Positions 13,841 through 22,897 of a stretch of 64,000 nucleotides of DNA are shown one piece after another. This DNA comes from Rugamonas sp. A1-17 (GTDB taxonomy: Bacteria > Pseudomonadota > Gammaproteobacteria > Burkholderiales > Burkholderiaceae_D), in NCBI GenBank assembly GCA_025548565.1, contig JAJLPB010000011.1:62001-126000 (forward strand). Reading direction: 5' to 3'. The position numbers and the translations under genes were made by a program. Below the pieces are notes generated by a model. It saw nothing but the letters and a program-made list of their open reading frames with translations, made no database searches and was not told the DNA's origin. Every line of letters starts with the position of its first letter. The stretch's first letter is position 1.

Positions 13841-15529
13841 TCATCCCCCCCGGCGGCGCACGACGACCTCGCCGCGCGCCTGCGGAGCGTCGGCGAAATT
13901 TTGCCGCGGGCGGGAATGCTGCGCATCCGGCCGCGGGCCCGCCGCGACGCGCAGCCTGGCGCCCGCCGGCGACGAGACGCCGGCGACCAGCCGGAAGGAG
14001 TCGACCAGCTGCGCCAGCTTGATGGCCTGGCCCTGCATGTCCGATGCGGCGGCCGCGGCCTGTTCAACCAGCGCGGAGTTCTCTTGCGTGGCGCTGTCCA
14101 TCTGCGTGATCGCGTGATTGATCTGCGCGATGCCCTGGCTCTGCTCCTGGCTGGCATCGGTGATGTCGACCATATAGCCCGCGACCTGCTCCACCGCGGT
14201 GACGATCTCGCTCATCGTTTTACCGGCCTCGTCCACCAGCTTGCTGCCGGCGTCGACCTTTTCCACCGAATCGCTGATCAGGGCCTTGATTTCCCTGGCC
14301 GCCGCGGCCGACCGTTGCGCCAGATTGCGCACTTCGGTGGCCACCACCGCGAAGCCGCGTCCCTGCTCGCCCGCGCGCGCGGCCTCCACGGCGGCGTTCA
14401 GCGCCAGGATATTGGTTTGAAACGCGATGCCATCGATGACCCCGATGATATCGACAATCTTGCCGGAACTGCTCTGGATCGAGGCCATCGTGCCGACCAC
14501 CTGGCTCACGGCATGGCCGCCCCTGGCCGCGATGCTGGAAGCCGCGGAAACCAGCCGATTGGCCTCGCCCGCGTTGTCGGCGTTCTGCCGCACGGTGCTG
14601 GTCAGCTCCTCCATCGAGGACGCGGTCTCCTGCAACGAACTGGCCTGCGATTCGGTGCGGGTCGACAGATGCGCGCTGCCGGCGGCGATCTCTCCCGCGC
14701 CATTGTTGACGACCTCGGTCGCCTCCTTGATCTGTCCGACCAGCAGCTTGACGTTGGTCTGCAGGACGCGCAGCGATTGCACGAGCTGGGTGAGTTCGTC
14801 ATTGCCTTCGGCGACGATTTTCCCGGAAAGATCGCCCGCGCTCATCCGCTCGATATCCCGCCTCACGCGCACCAGCGGCGCCGCGACGGCGCGATGGAGG
14901 ATGTAGCCAAATAGCAGGCTCAACACCATGCCCAGCACGGAGGCCGCGCCGGCCCAGGCGCCGCGCGCACCGCCGCCGGCCAGGCCGGTGGCGAACAGCA
15001 GCGCCAGGACACCGAACGCGAAGGTGATCTTGGCGCGAACCGACCAGATCGCCATCAGGTTGAAGCGCCGGAACAGCGACCGCTCAACGACCATCCCTTC
15101 ACGCACTTCGAGCGCCTTGCCGCCATTTTTGATGTTGCGATAAGCGGCTTCCGCCGCTGCCACCTGTTGACGGCTCGGCTTGACCCGGATCGAGGTATAA
15201 CCGACCAGCTTGCCGTTTTCAAGCAGTGGCGCGGCGTTCGCCTCCACCCAGTAGTGGTCGCCGTTTTTGCAGCGGTTTTTTACCAGCCCGGTCCAGGCCT
15301 TGCCGCTTTGGATCGTGTGCCAGAAATCGGCGAAAGCCTCGGCCGGCATGTCCGGGTGACGCACAATATTTTGCGGCGCGCCGATCAGCTCCCCGGCCGA
15401 GAATCCACTGATGTTGATGAAGTCCTGGTTGACGTAGGTGATATTACCGTTCAGATCGGTCTTGGATACAACGGTCTCATCGTCCTTCAGAATATATTCA
15501 ACGTTGGTGACGGGATGGTTGTTTCGCAC
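13841..15529 (-). CDS. Aer-like methyl-accepting chemotaxis protein with N-terminal PAS
   Basis: The protein has about 562 residues and no periplasmic domain. Residues 1-120 are a PAS domain of the Aer type (NHPVTNVEYILKDDETVVSKTDLNG, GYTSIRVKPSR), which in relatives binds FAD and senses redox state. Two hydrophobic helices follow near residues 165-215, then a HAMP segment, then the cytoplasmic signalling domain with the conserved hairpin (AFQTNILALNAAVEAARAGEQGRGFAVVA). The start is the GTG at 15529: AGGAG lies 7 bases upstream and NNHPVTNVEY is the usual N-terminus. There is no CheR-binding pentapeptide at the end. Confidence 0.9.
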   Translation of the reverse strand: MRNNHPVTNVEYILKDDETVVSKTDLNGNITYVNQDFINISGFSAGELIGAPQNIVRHPDMPAEAFADFWHTIQSGKAWTGLVKNRCKNGDHYWVEANAAPLLENGKLVGYTSIRVKPSRQQVAAAEAAYRNIKNGGKALEVREGMVVERSLFRRFNLMAIWSVRAKITFAFGVLALLFATGLAGGGARGAWAGAASVLGMVLSLLFGYILHRAVAAPLVRVRRDIERMSAGDLSGKIVAEGNDELTQLVQSLRVLQTNVKLLVGQIKEATEVVNNGAGEIAAGSAHLSTRTESQASSLQETASSMEELTSTVRQNADNAGEANRLVSAASSIAARGGHAVSQVVGTMASIQSSSGKIVDIIGVIDGIAFQTNILALNAAVEAARAGEQGRGFAVVATEVRNLAQRSAAAAREIKALISDSVEKVDAGSKLVDEAGKTMSEIVTAVEQVAGYMVDITDASQEQSQGIAQINHAITQMDSATQENSALVEQAAAAASDMQGQAIKLAQLVDSFRLVAGVSSPAGARLRVAAGPRPDAQHSRPRQNFADAPQARGEVVVRRRGG

Positions 15530-15675
15530 GAAGCGGCTCCTAATATGGCGGGGCGGCGCAGGGGGCATCGCCAGTAAAAAATGACGATATCACCGCCGTT
15601 GCCTTCTTAGGATCAGCATATTCCGGTAGTTCTGTAAGGCAATCCTTACGTGACGCCGCAGCGCCCCCGGGCTTG

Positions 15676-16512
15676 TCAAAGCGAGCGCGCCAGCCAGGCC
15701 GCGGTCAGGTCCAGCACGCGTTGCGGGGCCTCGCTGCCGGGCTCGAAGACGTTGAACACATGGTCGGCGTCGCCGATCAGCGCCGCTTCCTTGCTTTTGC
15801 CTGGCGCGATCTTGAGCAACTGGGCATCGCGCTGCGGCAGGAAATCACGGCTGCCGCGTATGGTCAGGAAGGCGCCGGGATATTTGGCCAGGGACTGGTC
15901 CAGATCGACGCCGCGAAAACTCTCGTAATACTCGCGCCTGGTCGTGATGCTCTTCCAGCCGGGGATGACGTCGGTGGCCTCGCCCTCGCGCAGCGCCTTC
16001 TGGGCCACGGGATTGGCGGTCATCTGCGCGAACTGCTCGCCGCTCGGCGCCGACCACAGCACCATGCTGCGGAACCATGCGGGATGCTGGCCGCCCACCA
16101 CCAGCGCCGTGCTCGCGCCCAGGCTCCAGCCCAGCACCGCGCTGTGGCCCGCGCTCACGCCATGCTGCTTCTGCAGGAAGGCATAGGCCGCCTCGGTGTC
16201 CGCCACGCGCGTCTGCAGCGTCGATTCGATGTTGCTGCGCAGGCGGTCGCCCTCGCCGCGGAAGTTGATGCGCAGCGAGGCGATACCGATCCTGGCCAGC
16301 TGTCCGGCCATACGCTTGCTGAGGTCGCCGGCGCCGTCCATATCGTCGGCAAAGCCGTGCAGCATCAGCACCGCGCGGCCATCCCATGCGCCATCGGGCG
16401 TGACCCAGGCGCCGCTGACCTCGGGCGCGACGGCCACCCGCTGTTCGGCGGACTGCGCTGCCGCAGCGGACAGGCAAAGAACGAGCAATGCGGCAAGAGG
16501 ACGAAGGCGCAT
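15676..16512 (-). CDS. Exported alpha/beta hydrolase
   Basis: The protein has 278 residues with a Sec signal peptide (MRLRPLAALLVLCLSAAAAQ). It has LMLHGFADDMDG as oxyanion region, nucleophile elbow GWSLG with Ser130, and a C-terminal SRDFLP aspartate and GDADHVFN histidine, giving the Ser-Asp-His triad. The lid is small, as in dienelactone-hydrolase or esterase-like proteins. It probably acts on small esters in the periplasm. It follows the carbonic anhydrase gene on the same strand after 142 bp, a GC-rich spacer with short inverted repeats. Confidence 0.85.
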   Translation of the reverse strand: MRLRPLAALLVLCLSAAAAQSAEQRVAVAPEVSGAWVTPDGAWDGRAVLMLHGFADDMDGAGDLSKRMAGQLARIGIASLRINFRGEGDRLRSNIESTLQTRVADTEAAYAFLQKQHGVSAGHSAVLGWSLGASTALVVGGQHPAWFRSMVLWSAPSGEQFAQMTANPVAQKALREGEATDVIPGWKSITTRREYYESFRGVDLDQSLAKYPGAFLTIRGSRDFLPQRDAQLLKIAPGKSKEAALIGDADHVFNVFEPGSEAPQRVLDLTAAWLARSL

Positions 16513-16653
16513 GGAAGAATCCTGGAGGGTAAATGGGAAGGGGCCGCAGGCATCCTATTCGGATGCCAACTTGCGGGCCGGCCGGATGGCCGCGACGCTT
16601 TGCTTGAAAGCGGCCGGCGATTGCGCGCCGGCCGCGTCGTTGAACGGCGAACC

Positions 16654-17406
16654 TTATTCGCTGACCTGGACCACGCGGCCGTTCAATGGCTGCACGGGGC
16701 GTGCATTCATTTTGTAGAACTTGTGGAATTCGGCCAGCTGTTTCTTCGACAGCTCGACCGGCGTGCGCAGCACCTGCCAGCGCACGCCGTCGCTGCATGG
16801 CGGCGTCGTCAACGAGCCCATGAACTTGAAGTAGGCGTGGTTGGCGGGCAGCACGTCGGCCGGGTTGAAGCTGGCCAGTTGCACCGACTTGCCCTCGGCC
16901 GGCAACGCGTCGAACAGCGGCGCCAGCGTCTTGTTCTCGGCGCCCTCCTTGAACAGCACTGCAACCACCGACAACTTGCCGTCGGCGGTCTTGTGGACGA
17001 AGTGGGCCACCATCGGATAATTGACGCCGTTGATTTTTTCTTCGCTCGGCGTGTGGAAGTGGAACTGCAGCAGATTGGCGCTATCGTCGCCCGCCTTCAG
17101 CACGCTGCCGGACGGCAGGTTGATCTGCACCGTGTGGCCGTTGTTGATCATCTCGGCGGTGCCGGCCGCGTAATTGAAAGCCAACGGGGCCAGTGGCGCC
17201 TTCTTGGCGTTGCGCTCTTCGATATCGATCGGCGACTGTTCCTTGCTCAGTTTGCAGGCGGTGTTCGCCGCGTCCAGGTCCGCCCAATGCGCCGGGTCGC
17301 CTTTGCCCTGATAGCTCCAGTGCGGATGCTCGGCATGGTCTTGTGCGTAGGCGGCGCATGACAAGGCCAGCATGACGCTCATTGCGAGGACATTTGTTTT
17401 TTTCAT
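16654..17406 (-). CDS. Periplasmic alpha-type carbonic anhydrase
   Basis: The protein has 250 residues with a signal peptide ending AYAQ. The enzyme family is unmistakable: QSPIDI near residue 57, zinc ligands in QFHFHTPSEE (H116, H118) and H135 in VAHFVH, and the late GSLTTPPC motif. It hydrates CO2 to bicarbonate in the periplasm, supporting pH control or CO2 capture. The ATG at 17406 has AAAGGGA upstream. It may be co-transcribed with the hydrolase at 15676-16512, but a 142-bp gap leaves this open. Confidence 0.93.
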   Translation of the reverse strand: MKKTNVLAMSVMLALSCAAYAQDHAEHPHWSYQGKGDPAHWADLDAANTACKLSKEQSPIDIEERNAKKAPLAPLAFNYAAGTAEMINNGHTVQINLPSGSVLKAGDDSANLLQFHFHTPSEEKINGVNYPMVAHFVHKTADGKLSVVAVLFKEGAENKTLAPLFDALPAEGKSVQLASFNPADVLPANHAYFKFMGSLTTPPCSDGVRWQVLRTPVELSKKQLAEFHKFYKMNARPVQPLNGRVVQVSE

Positions 17407-17492
17407 ATTTTTCCCTTTCAGTTCAACAGTTATAAGGCACTTCTATCCGCTCTGTTTCAGCATTCGATACTATGCTTGTCAAAAATTATTGG

Positions 17493-17868
17493 CTAGGAAA
17501 ATCCTGTTTTGTGCCCGCGAAGAGACACGCTGTTTTCATTTTCCAGATGTCCTGCTTCCTTCAGCCAGTCGGTGAATATCGTCACACGCGCGAATGCCTG
17601 CCTGCGGCCGATCGCATACGAATAGCTGCCGCTGTCCACCGGCATTGAAAGGCACCGCAGCGCCTCGATGTCGAACATGGCACGGACGAAGGCCTCGGGC
17701 ACCACCAGCGCGCCGAGGCCCTGGACGGCGGCCTGAATCGCCGTCATTTTCGCGCCCACGCTGTCATGCAGCTTGCGCCCGGCCGGCGTCAGCGTCGCGG
17801 GGCCGCCGGCGCTGCGGTCGAACAGCACCTGTCCCAGGTGTGAGGTGGCATGTTTTTGGCGTTCGGCG
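17493..17868 (-). pseudogene. LysR-family regulator fragment with internal deletion
   Basis: The frame contains the end of a LysR DNA-binding domain (HLGQVLFDRS..ATLTPAGRKLHDSV) joined directly to the last part of a LysR effector domain (VQGLGALVVPEAFVR..FTDWLKEAG). The recognition helix is missing at the start and about 150 residues are missing in the middle, so it cannot be functional. The open frame continues up to the stop of the diguanylate cyclase at 17869. It is the third gene in this 6-kb stretch that has lost an internal segment. Confidence 0.6.
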
Positions 17869-19485
17869 TCACGATGTTGACGCTGAAGTTTTGAGCTCCG
17901 GCGATTCCCGCCCAGGCCCGACGATGTTGGAGGCGACGCGGTTGCGGCCCTGCGACTTGGCCCGGTACAGGGCCTGGTCCGCGGCCTGGATCAGGTCAAC
18001 CGGCTCGGACTCGAAACGCACCGGCGCGAACGCCTCGACCCCGGCGCTGACCGTGACGTGGCCGGTGGGGTTGCCGGGATGCTTCAGTTGCAGCGCCTCG
18101 ATGGCGGCCAGGATCCTACCGGCCACGGCGACGCCGCCCGCCACGTCGGTCCCCGGCAGCAGCACCGCCAACTCCTCGCCGCCATAGCGTGCGGCGACGT
18201 CGCCCGGCCGGTGCTTGCTGGCGGCGACCACCTTGCAGATCGCCTTCAGGCATTCGTCGCCGGCGGCGTGGCCGTACAGATCGTTGTACTGCTTGAAGCA
18301 ATCGACATCGAGCATGATCAACGCCAGCGGGCTGGCGCTGCGCATGGCCCGGCTGAATTCGTTCCGCAGCGCGGTGTCGAAATGACGGCGGTTGCTCAGC
18401 CCTGTCAGGCCGTCCTGCATGGCCAGCCGCTCCAGCTCGTGGTTCAGCGTCTCCAGCCCGTTGCGGGCCCGCACCAGTTCGTCCTCGGCCTGGTTCCGCC
18501 ACCGGATCTGGCGCACCAGCCGCACACCCAGCAGGCCGACCACCAGCACCAGCAGCAGGATGCCGCCGCTGTCCAGATACACGTCGCCGCGCCACTGCGC
18601 CAGCGCCTCGTCCCTGGACAGCGCCGCCGACACCACCAGCGGATATTGATCCAGGCGCCGGTAGCTGTTAATCCGCGTCACGCCGTCCTGGGCCGACGGG
18701 AAGGTGACGGTGCCGGCGGCGGCCCTCGGCAGATAGTAGCTAAACAGCGGCAATTTGGAGATGTCCCGCCCCAGCGATTTTTCGTTGAAGGGCCGGCGCA
18801 CCAGCAGGATGCCATCATCCAGCGCCAGCTGGATGGCGCCCTCCTGTCCGATACTGAAGCGCTGGAAGTACCTCTGGAAGTATTCCATGCTGATGGTGGC
18901 CAGCACCACGCCGCCGAAGCCGCCGTCCGGCCGGTTGAAGCGGCGCGACACCGTCACGATCCAGTCGCCGGTCGATTTGCTGCGCACCGGCGGGCCAATG
19001 TGGATGCCCCGGCCCGCATGCTCGCGGTGGTAGATGAAGTACTCGCGGTCCGAGTTGTTCTGCCCGCGCAGCAGCACCGGCTGCGAGTTGACCAGCCAGC
19101 GGCCGTCATCGCCGTAGATGAATATCCCGTGCAGCTGCGGCAGTTCCGCGACGCGATGCACCAGCAGGTCGTGGATGCGGCCGTAGTCCGCTCCCGCCGG
19201 GTCCTGGTGCTCGATGCGCTCCACCAGTCCGACCAGCACGGTGTCGGCTTCCTTGATGGTGTCGTAGGCATGCTGCGCCACCGCCTCGGCCAGGTTGGCG
19301 GCCGCCATTTCCGATTCCTTCAACTGGACCGTCCGGGCGCGCACGCTGAGCCAGGCCTGCACGCCGATCAGCGACACGCACACCAGCACCACGAGGGAGA
19401 TGGCCAGGAACATGATGGGCCGCCGGTTCCGGCCCTGGGCGGCGGGCTGGCCGGGCGGGTGTTCCGGCGTGTTGCTGGACATCAT
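17869..19485 (-). CDS. Membrane diguanylate cyclase with periplasmic Cache-type sensor
   Basis: The protein has about 538 residues. A transmembrane helix near residues 20-45 is followed by a periplasmic sensor of Cache/PDC type (residues 50-290, with REYFIYHRE and IGPPVRSKSTGDWIVTVSRR), a second helix near 305-325, and a GGDEF domain. The active site reads GGEEL, and the inhibitory I-site RxxD (RPGD) lies five residues before it, so the enzyme should make c-di-GMP from GTP with product feedback. The start is uncertain between GTG 19494 and ATG 19485. CGAGG lies at good distance from the latter. Confidence 0.9.
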   Translation of the reverse strand: MMSSNTPEHPPGQPAAQGRNRRPIMFLAISLVVLVCVSLIGVQAWLSVRARTVQLKESEMAAANLAEAVAQHAYDTIKEADTVLVGLVERIEHQDPAGADYGRIHDLLVHRVAELPQLHGIFIYGDDGRWLVNSQPVLLRGQNNSDREYFIYHREHAGRGIHIGPPVRSKSTGDWIVTVSRRFNRPDGGFGGVVLATISMEYFQRYFQRFSIGQEGAIQLALDDGILLVRRPFNEKSLGRDISKLPLFSYYLPRAAAGTVTFPSAQDGVTRINSYRRLDQYPLVVSAALSRDEALAQWRGDVYLDSGGILLLVLVVGLLGVRLVRQIRWRNQAEDELVRARNGLETLNHELERLAMQDGLTGLSNRRHFDTALRNEFSRAMRSASPLALIMLDVDCFKQYNDLYGHAAGDECLKAICKVVAASKHRPGDVAARYGGEELAVLLPGTDVAGGVAVAGRILAAIEALQLKHPGNPTGHVTVSAGVEAFAPVRFESEPVDLIQAADQALYRAKSQGRNRVASNIVGPGRESPELKTSASTS

Positions 19486-19653
19486 AGGCGGCACCTCGAA
19501 GTGTCATCGACCAGGCAAAGAACCAGTATGTGCGATTTACGGGGAGGAAAACTCTCAAATTATCACAGCGGGCGGGGTCATTTCCTTCAATACGGCGGCG
19601 GTCGCGCCGCGTATCGTCCGCCCCGGTACTGTCAATTATCGGAGACCCCCACC

Positions 19654-20277
19654 ATGACCATCCTGATTTCCATGGCCGCCTTCGCGCTGGCCTCATCGAT
19701 CACCCCCGGCCCGGTCAACATCGTCGCCCTGAGCAGCGGCGCGCGGCACGGCCTGCGCGCCAGCCTGCGCCACGTGACCGGGGCCACCGTCGGCTTCACC
19801 GCCCTGCTGCTGCTGACCGGCCTGGGACTGCACGAACTGCTGGCCCGTGCGCCGGCGCTGGCGCGGTCGATCCAGCTGGCCGGCGTGGCCTTCCTGCTGT
19901 TCATGGCCTGGAAGCTGGCGCGCGACGACGGTGCGCTCGCGCCCGGCGGCCACGGCAAGCGGCCGTCGCTGGCGATGGGCGCGGCCATGCAGTGGCTCAA
20001 TCCCAAAGCCTGGGTGGCGTCGGTGGCGGGCATGGGCGCGTTCGTGGCCGACGGCGATCCTGTGCTGGTGTGGCGGTTCGCCGCGCTGTACTTCGTGATC
20101 TGCTATGGCTCGATCGCCTGCTGGGCCTATGCCGGCGCCTTCCTCGGCAGCCGGCTGGCCGATCCGGCCGCCATGCGCCGCTTCAACCGCGCCATGGCGC
20201 TGCTGCTGGCGGCCAGCGCGCTCTACCTGCTGCTCAGCGCAGATACTGCCCCGGCGTCGCCGCCAGCAGCTGCTTGA
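19654..20277 (+). CDS. LysE-family amino-acid exporter
   Basis: The protein has 207 residues. It has hydrophobic helices throughout and the N-terminal ASSITPGPVNIVALSSGARHG signature of LysE/RhtB exporters, followed by MQWLNPKAWVASV, another conserved site. The predicted role is efflux of an amino acid or derivative across the inner membrane. The ATG at 19654 follows GGAGACC. Its 3' end overlaps the convergent AraC gene by 44 bp. LysE exporters are frequently encoded next to an AraC regulator of this type. Confidence 0.9.
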   Translation: MTILISMAAFALASSITPGPVNIVALSSGARHGLRASLRHVTGATVGFTALLLLTGLGLHELLARAPALARSIQLAGVAFLLFMAWKLARDDGALAPGGHGKRPSLAMGAAMQWLNPKAWVASVAGMGAFVADGDPVLVWRFAALYFVICYGSIACWAYAGAFLGSRLADPAAMRRFNRAMALLLAASALYLLLSADTAPASPPAAA

Positions 20278-21049
20278 AGGTGCGCTGGAAATGCGCCTGG
20301 TCGGCGAAGCCGGTCGCCAGCGCGACCTCGGCGATCGCCGCGCCGCCCTTGAGCAGGCCGCGCGCCAGCTGGATGCGGCGGTTCAGCAGGTAGGCGTGCG
20401 GCGTCATGCCGTAGCGCTTGCGGAAGGCGCGGATCAGGTAGGACGGCGACAGCCCGGCCGCGCCGCAGATGTCCTCCAGCTTCAGCGCCGCCGCGCAGTT
20501 GTCGCGGATGTAGTCGGCCGCGCGGTCGAGCTTGCGGTTGGCCTCGCGCTCGACGATGGCGGCCGGGGCCAGGCTGGACTGCACCTGACCGAAGAAGTCC
20601 ACCGCCGCGCACTGCCGCCGCAGGTGGTCGGCGCCATCGGCCGTCAGCACGTCGTAGAAGCGATTGAAGCCCGCGTACAGCGCCGGCGCCGTGCTCATGG
20701 CCGCCGCGAACGGGCGGAAATCGTGACAGCCCCATTCGCGCTGCAGGCCGGCCAGCCACGCGCGGTCCACATACAGCATGCGGTAGGACCAGGTCTCGTC
20801 GGCGATTGGATTGCAGGCGTGGACGTCGCCGGGATTCATCAGCACCACGGTGCCCGGCCCTACCTGCCGGCGCGACGACTGGTTCAGGTAATCGGTGTGG
20901 CCGCTGCGGATCACGCCAATCGAGAACGTCTCGTGCGCGTGCCTGCCGTAGCAAAGCTTGCGGCCGTCGCCAACCGTGCGCGCCTCGATGAAGGGCAGGC
21001 TGGCGTCGCGCCAGAAACGGGATCCGGGTTTATTGTTCGGCTGTGGCAT
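20234..21049 (-). CDS. AraC-family regulator, likely controlling the LysE exporter
   Basis: A regulator of about 271 residues. A cupin-like sensor (GRHAHETFSIGVIRSG, VLMNPGDVHACNP) precedes the AraC DNA-binding domain (LEDICGAAGLSPSYLIRAFRKRYGMTPHAYLLNRRI; IAEVALATGFADQAHFQRTFK). The ATG at 21049 is preferred because the 20 codons upstream are not conserved-looking. Starts up to 21109 are possible. The convergent overlap with the LysE gene supports a functional link. The ligand is probably the amino acid exported. Confidence 0.85.
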   Translation of the reverse strand: MPQPNNKPGSRFWRDASLPFIEARTVGDGRKLCYGRHAHETFSIGVIRSGHTDYLNQSSRRQVGPGTVVLMNPGDVHACNPIADETWSYRMLYVDRAWLAGLQREWGCHDFRPFAAAMSTAPALYAGFNRFYDVLTADGADHLRRQCAAVDFFGQVQSSLAPAAIVEREANRKLDRAADYIRDNCAAALKLEDICGAAGLSPSYLIRAFRKRYGMTPHAYLLNRRIQLARGLLKGGAAIAEVALATGFADQAHFQRTFKQLLAATPGQYLR

Positions 21050-21112
21050 CCCGCCAGCATACCGCATCCGCCAAAAATAGCTGGTTTTCCACATTGACTC
21101 TTTTGACAATAC

Positions 21113-21138
21113 TGGTGTTATACTTCACTAAAACACCA
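21113..21138. promoter_or_regulatory. Inverted repeat over the serine-hydrolase promoter
   Basis: TGGTGTT (21113-21119) and AACACCA (21132-21138) form a perfect 7-bp inverted repeat with a 12-bp spacer. They overlap a -10-like TATACT (21119-21124), with possible -35 elements TTGACT or TTGACA upstream. This is the expected position for a repressor site. The binding protein is unknown. Confidence 0.4.
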
Positions 21139-21151
21139 CAAAGGAGATGCC

Positions 21152-22789
21152 ATGAACAAGCCTAGCCGTCTGACCCTGCTGTTATCCGCCCTGATCCTGA
21201 GCCACGCCGCCGGCGCCGCCACGCCGGACGAGCAAGCCGCCGCCCTGTTCGCGCCGTACGCCAAGGCCGATGCGCCCGGTTGCGCGGTCGCCGCCTGGCG
21301 CGACGGCAAGCCGCTGTTCGAACAGGGCTACGGCGCCGCCAGCCTCGAACACGACGTCGCCATCGACGCGCGCCGGACCGTGTTCGACCTCGCCTCGACG
21401 TCCAAGCAGTTCACGGCGGCCGCCATCCTGCTGCTGGTACAGGACGGCAAGCTCAAGCTGGACGACGACATCCGCCGCTACCTGCCGCAACTGCCCGACT
21501 ACGGCACGCCGATCACGGTCGACCACCTGCTGCACCACACCAGCGGCCTGCGCGACTACATTGCGCTGCTGAACCTGAGCGGCGTCGACGACGGCGATGT
21601 CAGCACCAGCGCCGACGCGCTGGCCGCCGTCGCGCGCCAGCGGGGCCTGAACTTCCAGCCCGGCAGCGCCTACACCTACAGCAACACCGGCTACTTCCTG
21701 CTGGCCCAGATCGTCGAGAAGGTCAGCGGCAAGAGCTTGGCCGAATTCTCCAAGGCGCGCATCTTCGAGCCGCTGGGCATGGCCGACACCAGCATCCTCG
21801 ACGATCACGCCAAAGTGGTGCCGCACCGCGCCACCGCCTATCGTCCGAACGGCCCCGCCGGCTTCGCGCTGCTGATGTCGAACTGGGAGCAGACCGGCGA
21901 CGGCGCGGTCCAGTCCACCGTGGCCGACCTGGCCAAGTGGGACGCCAATTTCTACCAGCCCAAGGTGGGCGGCGCCTGGCTGGTCGAGCAGCTGCAGGCG
22001 GTGGGCAAGCTCAACGACGGCACCCCGCTGCACTACGCGCGCGGCCTGATGGTGGAGCAGTACCGCGGCCTGGACATCGTCTCCCACGGCGGCGCCTTCG
22101 CCGGCTACCGGTCTGAACTGATCCGCCTGCCGAAACTGAAACTGGGCGTGGCCGTGCTGTGCAACCGTCCCGACGTGGCCCCGGCCAGGCTGGCGCGCCA
22201 GGTGGCCGACATCTACGCGGCCGGCGAATTCCCGGCCGCGGCCGCGGCGGCCGAGCCGGCGGCGGTGGCCCTGGCCGATCCGGCCCGCTACGCCGGCGTG
22301 TACTGGAACGCGCGCGAGGGCATGCTGCGCCGGGTGGACGCGCAGGACGGCAAGCTGTGGTACGCCGCGCCGGGCATGAAGCAGGAGCTGCTGCCGGTGG
22401 CGGAAGGCCGCTTCGTGCGCGATCCCCAGCGCATGGCCCAGCCCGCCATCATCACCGAACGCACGCTGGTGCTGGAGCGTCAGAGCGAACCACCGGCCCG
22501 CTTCGAACGGGTGCTCCCCGGCGCCATGACGCCCGCGCAGCTGGCCGGCGTGGCGGGCAACTACCACAGCGACGAACTCAACGCGACCTTCACGCTGAGG
22601 CTCAAGGACGGCAAGCTGTGGATGACGGTCCCGCGCTTCGGTGAGCAGCCGCTCGACAACGTCTTCACCGACGCCTTCGGCGCCGCCGGCATCGTACTGC
22701 GGCTGGAGCGCGACCGCGCCGGCAAGGTCACCGGCATGGTGGCCTACCTCGGCCGCGCCAACGGCATGAAGCTGGTGCGCCGCGGCTGA
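21152..22789 (+). CDS. Exported serine hydrolase of the class C beta-lactamase family
   Basis: The protein has 545 residues with a signal peptide ending AAGAA. The beta-lactamase/transpeptidase-type domain covers about residues 30-370: SxxK as STSK (S82, K85), YSN near 175 and a HGG motif (SHGGAFAGYRS) near 310. The C-terminal 170 residues form a lipocalin-like or DUF3471-type region (YAGVYWN, AGNYHSDELNATF). Relatives are mostly peptidases or esterases rather than antibiotic-destroying enzymes. The ATG at 21152 follows AAAGGAGATGCC. Confidence 0.88.
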   Translation: MNKPSRLTLLLSALILSHAAGAATPDEQAAALFAPYAKADAPGCAVAAWRDGKPLFEQGYGAASLEHDVAIDARRTVFDLASTSKQFTAAAILLLVQDGKLKLDDDIRRYLPQLPDYGTPITVDHLLHHTSGLRDYIALLNLSGVDDGDVSTSADALAAVARQRGLNFQPGSAYTYSNTGYFLLAQIVEKVSGKSLAEFSKARIFEPLGMADTSILDDHAKVVPHRATAYRPNGPAGFALLMSNWEQTGDGAVQSTVADLAKWDANFYQPKVGGAWLVEQLQAVGKLNDGTPLHYARGLMVEQYRGLDIVSHGGAFAGYRSELIRLPKLKLGVAVLCNRPDVAPARLARQVADIYAAGEFPAAAAAAEPAAVALADPARYAGVYWNAREGMLRRVDAQDGKLWYAAPGMKQELLPVAEGRFVRDPQRMAQPAIITERTLVLERQSEPPARFERVLPGAMTPAQLAGVAGNYHSDELNATFTLRLKDGKLWMTVPRFGEQPLDNVFTDAFGAAGIVLRLERDRAGKVTGMVAYLGRANGMKLVRRG

Positions 22790-22805
22790 GTCCGCCCTCT
22801 GCGTG

Positions 22806-22830
22806 CAACGCCCGGCATGGCCGGGCGTTG
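22806..22830 (+). terminator. Hairpin after the serine hydrolase gene
   Basis: CAACGCCCGGC and GCCGGGCGTTG form a perfect 11-bp stem with an ATG loop 16 bases after the stop. There is no T-run. Confidence 0.5.
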
Positions 22831-22860
22831 CCGCCGGATTTCGCCGGACGGAGAAAATAC

Positions 22861-22875
22861 TAGACGACTGGTCTA
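22861..22875. promoter_or_regulatory. NemR-type operator 1 (TAGAC-N5-GTCTA)
   Basis: TAGACGACTGGTCTA lies 22 bases before the TetR start codon. An almost identical palindrome stands before the alcohol dehydrogenase gene. It resembles the NemR box TAGACC-N4-GGTCTA and probably serves autorepression. Confidence 0.7.
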
Positions 22876-22897
22876 ATTGTGTTATGATGTGTCCACC

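Noticed and set aside
20234..20277. 44-bp overlap of LysE and AraC genes as a possible frame error
   Set aside because: The genes are convergent and both C-termini look natural (LysE ends in an Ala/Pro tail, AraC ends GQYLR), so the overlap is real and needs no error.
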